A model generated the notes under the pieces. That model was not told the origin of the DNA. It saw only the letters and a program-made list of their open reading frames with translations, and did no database searches. This document shows positions 60,427 through 64,000 of a stretch of 64,000 bases of DNA, piece after piece. Numbering within the stretch: position 1 is the stretch's first letter; every line of letters begins with the position of its first letter. A program made the position numbers and the translations under genes. The stretch comes from JAJZCD01 sp964478195 (GTDB lineage Bacteria; Patescibacteriota; Saccharimonadia; Saccharimonadales; UBA4665), in the NCBI GenBank assembly GCA_964478195.1, contig CAYZGW010000003.1:1-64000 (forward strand), in the 5' to 3' direction.

Positions 60427-60930
60427 TTATCCAAAACGAAGTTGATAGAGCGCCATCGCGGCTGCCTGTACAACATTGAATGATTCTTTATGTCCAAACA
60501 TGGGTATTTCTAGGTGTAGGTCGCAGAGGTCGAGTAGTGCAGGATCGATACCCTCAACCTCGCGTCCCAGTAGCAAGGCTACTTTGGCTGGAGCTTGGTA
60601 GCTGGGTAGGCGGAGACTATTGGTGGTTTGTTCAAGGGCTACGACAGTGTAATCTTGGGCGTGAAGCTGCTCAATACAATCCAGGGCACTATCAAGATGC
60701 ACCCAAGAGATCATAGTCTCTGCTCCTAAGGCCGTTTTAGTTATTTGCTTTGTAAGCTTTTGGGCAATATGCGGCAACCTTGGATCGTCTACGGCAAGCG
60801 CCGGGTAAGGGGTATAACCCGTTAGGTAAATCTTGGCTACCCCTAGTCCTTCGCAGGTGCGTAGTAACGACCCTACATTGTGAGTACTACGTAGGTCATG
60901 GGCGATAACAACTATATCTCTGCTGATCAT
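60427..60930 (-). CDS. SpoU/TrmH-family RNA methyltransferase
   Basis: A 167-residue SPOUT methyltransferase. Motif 1 HDLRSTHNVGSLLRTCEG near 11, motif 2 ALLLGREVEGID near 131 and motif 3 EIPMFGHKESFNVVQAAA near 147 are the three SpoU motifs and form the deep-knot SAM site. It 2'-O-methylates a tRNA or rRNA ribose; the target is not predictable. TACACT on the minus strand lies eight bases before ATG (TGn-extended). Confidence 0.92.
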   Translation of the reverse strand: MISRDIVVIAHDLRSTHNVGSLLRTCEGLGVAKIYLTGYTPYPALAVDDPRLPHIAQKLTKQITKTALGAETMISWVHLDSALDCIEQLHAQDYTVVALEQTTNSLRLPSYQAPAKVALLLGREVEGIDPALLDLCDLHLEIPMFGHKESFNVVQAAAMALYQLRFG

Positions 60931-60991
60931 TATTCAGTAGTGTAGCAATTTATAGTGGCGAAAAATATTGCTTGTGGTTACAATAAGAGCT

Positions 60992-62599
60992 ATGTCACAG
61001 GATGCTCGTCGCGACGAAGAGTTCGCTACTGAACGTCGTGCTCAAATATTAAGGGTGCGGTATCTTAATACTATGGATATGGCCGAGAAGCCATTGTTTA
61101 AGGATATCTTAACAACTGAAGAAATGAGTCGATTGCGGATTGTGCCGGTTCAAGCAGATCGCAGCAATATATTGTTCGCGATCACTACCACGACATCACA
61201 GCAGACCATGAATGAGCTGATGCAACGCTTTACCGATCAACGTATTGCGTTCACGCTTATCTCTGATACGGGTTATCGCGAGTACATGCACTTATACGAC
61301 CCGCCGAAACAGGTGGTATATCAGGACATTGCGGTCAACAATGCGGGTAGTGAGGAGTTAGTTAAGCAGGTCTCTGCCACACTCAAGCAAGTCAGGGCAG
61401 CCGACATGCTTGCTTATTTAGTGAGCCAGGCGCACCGGCTGAATGCTAGTGATATACACGTCGAAACGCAGATTTCGGACGCACGAGTGCGCTTTCGTAT
61501 AGACGGCGTGCTTCACCCTATAGCCCAGCTCGAGATGGCTACCTATCGAATGCTTATTAGCGCTGTTGCTAGCGCGGGTAATGTGTCGACCTCTGCTGAT
61601 CAGGCCCAGCAAGGACATATTAGTCAAAAAACGACTATGGCAGACGGGACGCAAGTAGATGTAAATGTGCGCCTTGAAACTGTTCCGACCGTGAACGGCA
61701 TGGATGTGGTGATGCGTTTATTTAACATGGACGCTTCTAAATATAACCTCGACCGACTCGATTTGAGTACAGAACAGCGTGCAGTGCTTGATGATATTGT
61801 GGCGAAACCGAGTGGCTTGGTGATGGTGGTGGGGCCAACCGGCTCAGGCAAGACCACTACGCTGTACTCTATCCTCAATTCGCTGAACAGCGAAGAACGC
61901 AAAATTATCACCATCGAAGATCCGGTGGAGTATCAGTTCCAGGGCATCACGCAGATACCGGTGCGTAGCAGTGAGCATGGCGAAGATGCTAAGTTTGCGG
62001 ATAAGCTTCGGGCTACACTTCGTTTGGACCCAGATATCATCATGGTGGGGGAGATTCGCGATAACGATACTGCCAAAACAGCGTTACAAGCTTCGCTAAC
62101 GGGTCATCTAGTTTTAAGCACGTATCACGCTGGTTCCGCGGCAGAGGCGCTTACCCGTCTGATGGACATTATTGGACAGAACCCGCTGTTTGTGTCTGCA
62201 ATCCGTTTAGTGATGGCTCAGCGGCTTATCCGCAGACTTGACGATTCCACGAAGCAGCCGTATACGCCCACTGAGGCTGAAATTGCCAAAATCGCCGCAG
62301 TTGTTGCGACCTTGCCCGAAAGCGTTGAACATCCTGATGTCCATAACCTAAAGCTATTCAAGCCTGGTTCATCAGCCGAGAACCCCTATGGTTATCAGGG
62401 GCAGATTGCTATTCGTGAACAGTTCCGGATGACCGGGGAAATCCGAACTCTACTTGAACAACAGACGACTGTGCTCTCCAGTCAGGCTATTGAAGCCGCC
62501 GCCATTTTAAGCGGCATGCGTACAATGCTACAAGATGGTATTTTGCGTGTCTGTGCGGGCGAAACAACACTCGAAGAAGTCTACCGCGTAGTGGGATAG
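60992..62599 (+). CDS. PilB/GspE-family secretion ATPase
   Basis: A 535-residue type II/IV secretion-type ATPase: an N-terminal GspE-II-like domain (about 35-115), Walker A GPTGSGKT at 281-288, Asp box TIEDPVEYQF near 307, Walker B RLDPDIIMVGEIRD near 344 and His box GHLVLSTYHAG near 369. The CxxC zinc-binding pairs usual near the C-terminus are missing. It powers type IV pilus or pseudopilus assembly; pili are central for Saccharibacteria attaching to hosts. TACAAT is seven bases before ATG; ORF start 60968 is rejected because it lies before this box. Confidence 0.92.
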   Translation: MSQDARRDEEFATERRAQILRVRYLNTMDMAEKPLFKDILTTEEMSRLRIVPVQADRSNILFAITTTTSQQTMNELMQRFTDQRIAFTLISDTGYREYMHLYDPPKQVVYQDIAVNNAGSEELVKQVSATLKQVRAADMLAYLVSQAHRLNASDIHVETQISDARVRFRIDGVLHPIAQLEMATYRMLISAVASAGNVSTSADQAQQGHISQKTTMADGTQVDVNVRLETVPTVNGMDVVMRLFNMDASKYNLDRLDLSTEQRAVLDDIVAKPSGLVMVVGPTGSGKTTTLYSILNSLNSEERKIITIEDPVEYQFQGITQIPVRSSEHGEDAKFADKLRATLRLDPDIIMVGEIRDNDTAKTALQASLTGHLVLSTYHAGSAAEALTRLMDIIGQNPLFVSAIRLVMAQRLIRRLDDSTKQPYTPTEAEIAKIAAVVATLPESVEHPDVHNLKLFKPGSSAENPYGYQGQIAIREQFRMTGEIRTLLEQQTTVLSSQAIEAAAILSGMRTMLQDGILRVCAGETTLEEVYRVVG

Positions 62600-62623
62600 A
62601 AAGACTTGCGGGAGTCGCGATTC

Positions 62624-63700
62624 TTACAGTTGCTCCTTTTCACGCGCAAATAAGCCCAGAGGCTTTTGTTTGGTGTGACTGACGGCTGGTTTGCGGTCAT
62701 ATGACGCTTCATGCAAGCTACTCAGAGAAACTGCCGGAGTCCCAAATTGTCTATCGTAATCCCTCAGTGCCTGCGCAAGCGCTTGCAGTGTTTGTGTAAT
62801 AGTACTCGACACGAGCTTATATCGAGGGTGCGCAGTGTCAACTGCAGGTTGAAACTCCATTTTTGCCGCTTCAAGAAAGAATCTAACATGGTCATCTTTG
62901 GCAAGCTCTTCGGATATGACCATAGATTTAAGAGCGCCGGGGCATATGTGCCCCTCGCGACGCCGCTCGTGCAGGGTCTCTCTAAGGGCCGTAACTACAT
63001 TTATTGCGGGTATTGGCAGTTGCTCTTGGTCGGAAGGTCTTGGCTTCTTGCTTGCCTCGAAAAGATTGGGTAGTTCCAACTTAAGCCTATCATTTAGTGC
63101 TTGCTTAAGCGCGCCCGGAGCATAGTCTGGAGCAGTTAGACCGAGCGTTGTGTACAGGTTTGGTGGTCCAAAAGCTAGTGTATTCGTAAGTTTTGCAAAC
63201 CATCCTTGGCCGATAAGGTCTGCCCAATCGCTAAGTGTTAAGCCACTTTGAGATACTTCGGATAGGAAGCGTTCTTCTACGACCGCATTGGCCACACACG
63301 CGGGGAAATAGATTGAAAACCCTAAGTCTACCGCTGGCTGAAAGCCACTTACATGATCTGCATGCCATTCCTCGGCGGATGTTTGAAAGCAGTTGTTCTT
63401 ATGATCGGAAGAAGCGTGCCGCCATGCAGCGACTGCATTGATACCGCTAACCGCTATCCACAGTGCAAGACCACCGGGGTTTTCGCTAACCGTACGTTCT
63501 GCTGTTTCTGTGCGGTGTATGAAGGAAGTCCGTGCGACTTGTCGAACGGGTTGCATATCCGTATTGAAGCAAAGCTGGCTGGCTATTGTGCGGAGGTATG
63601 CTGCGTCAAGGATATCCTGCTCAGACCTCTGAGGTCTAATGACTTCCGAGTCACTATAAGGCGTGGGAAAAGATGATTCCATTGTCATACGTAGTAACAA
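62624..63700 (-). CDS. Hypothetical protein of about 358 residues
   Basis: A soluble protein that I do not recognise. It has mixed helical content, a Ser/Thr/Arg-rich N-terminus and no membrane segments. Trp/His-rich stretches (IAVSGINAVAAWRHASSDH near 83) and a DWADLIGQGWFAK region stand out but match no family I know. A TTG start at 63700 has AGGAG five bases upstream, so it is preferred over the in-frame ATG at 63688; both are possible. Confidence 0.65.
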   Translation of the reverse strand: MLLRMTMESSFPTPYSDSEVIRPQRSEQDILDAAYLRTIASQLCFNTDMQPVRQVARTSFIHRTETAERTVSENPGGLALWIAVSGINAVAAWRHASSDHKNNCFQTSAEEWHADHVSGFQPAVDLGFSIYFPACVANAVVEERFLSEVSQSGLTLSDWADLIGQGWFAKLTNTLAFGPPNLYTTLGLTAPDYAPGALKQALNDRLKLELPNLFEASKKPRPSDQEQLPIPAINVVTALRETLHERRREGHICPGALKSMVISEELAKDDHVRFFLEAAKMEFQPAVDTAHPRYKLVSSTITQTLQALAQALRDYDRQFGTPAVSLSSLHEASYDRKPAVSHTKQKPLGLFAREKEQL

Positions 63701-63771
63701 TAGTACTCCTACTCAGAAAAGCCTTCGACAAGATTAGGGTCTAGGTACTGTGTGCGAGTATGATGAAAGGG

Positions 63772-63800
63772 TTGCTTTCAGGGGTGAAACGGCGTATAAT
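63772..63800 (+). promoter_or_regulatory. rplS promoter
   Basis: TTGCTT (63772-63777), a 17-base spacer and a perfect TATAAT (63795-63800) lie upstream of the rplS start codon at 63813. The predicted leader is only about five bases. Confidence 0.65.
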
Positions 63801-63812
63801 CTGCACCTGACT

Positions 63813-64000
63813 ATGGAATACATCAAGCAACTCAACCAATCGTTCAAGAAAGGCGCCGTGGTAGACGTGCGCTCTGGCGATACCGTCAAGGTGCACCAGA
63901 AAATTAAGGAAGGCAGCAAAGAGCGCGTGCAGATCTTTCAAGGGTTGGTAATTCGTACCGACCGCAAAGACAGTCACACAAGCCGGATTACGGTTCGCCG
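63813..64000 (+). CDS. rplS: 50S ribosomal protein L19, truncated by window edge
   Basis: The first 62 residues of L19: MEYIKQLNQSFKKGAVVDVR at the start, then GDTVKVHQKIKEG and QIFQGLVIRTDRKD, which are typical of the conserved N-terminal core. The gene runs off the window. It has an almost consensus promoter and only a short leader. This protein sits at the 30S-50S interface. Confidence 0.95.
   Translation, partial: MEYIKQLNQSFKKGAVVDVRSGDTVKVHQKIKEGSKERVQIFQGLVIRTDRKDSHTSRITVR

Noticed and set aside
1..64000. UGA recoded as glycine, as in some other CPR phyla
   Set aside because: Many genes end in TGA at the expected domain ends, and ATGA overlaps are used as coupled stop-starts.
1..64000. 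CRISPR array, insertion sequence or prophage
   Set aside because: No tandem repeats with spacers, no transposase or integrase and no phage structural genes were seen on reading both strands.

Overview
ORGANISM. The window looks like Candidatus Saccharibacteria (TM7, Patescibacteria/CPR), inferred from protein content and style only. It is gene-dense, of moderate GC, and has short proteins with many overlapping genes. It carries a cell-wall LPKTG protein, a split transketolase and a GatCAB system with an inserted membrane gene, and several secreted or membrane proteins that I do not recognise. TGA is used as a normal stop (for example in the ATGA overlaps pheS/mazG/pheT), so the UGA=Gly code of Gracilibacteria/Absconditabacteria does not apply. 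No 16S gene is present, so the phylum is an inference. LAYOUT. 1-7180: a truncated tRNA-Gln, a DUF218 protein, an EamA transporter, an LPXTG surface protein and two ABC exporter pairs; a 100-N assembly gap lies inside one permease. 7229-16920: rarA, a CNNM/CBS protein, a 6S-like hairpin RNA candidate, typA, two unknown proteins, a DEAD-family RNA helicase, a CorA-type transporter, a DUF475 membrane protein and YbjQ. 16922-20859: 3-methyladenine glycosylase, a Fur-family regulator divergent from a ZIP metal transporter, RmuC and a family 2 glycosyltransferase. 21056-21993: a GC-rich, foreign-looking gene preceded by a 17-bp inverted repeat and followed by hairpin-rich DNA. 21994-27648: GH63-like hydrolase, envelope proteins, PadR-PspC pair and YajQ. 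27717-31617: pheS-mazG-like-pheT with 4-base overlaps. 31697-32109: a strong candidate for a large, unannotated structured RNA of about 410 nt. 32195-36474: Nudix, two FKBP isomerases, glutaredoxin, thioredoxin reductase, an FNR-like reductase and GDPD. 36593-44032: pyrophosphatase, Nudix and a central-carbon block (gap, rpiB, rpe-like, split tkt, class II fba, PfkB-type kinase). 44118-64000: unknown proteins, LOG protein, uvrB, gatC-gatA-orf-gatB, Nudix-galU, small membrane proteins, dnaE, a CAP-domain protein, a SpoU methyltransferase, a PilB/GspE ATPase, an unknown protein and the start of rplS. HOW IT WORKS TOGETHER. The sugar block could run non-oxidative pentose-phosphate exchange into lower glycolysis. 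Its two outer genes, gap and the PfkB-type kinase, share an almost identical 16-base leader motif. Grx/TrxB/FNR form a redox group, and the ABC, LPXTG, CAP and PilB genes serve the cell surface. A recurring feature is a -10 hexamer, often of the extended TGn type, only 6-8 bases before the start codon, which predicts leaderless mRNAs for many genes.
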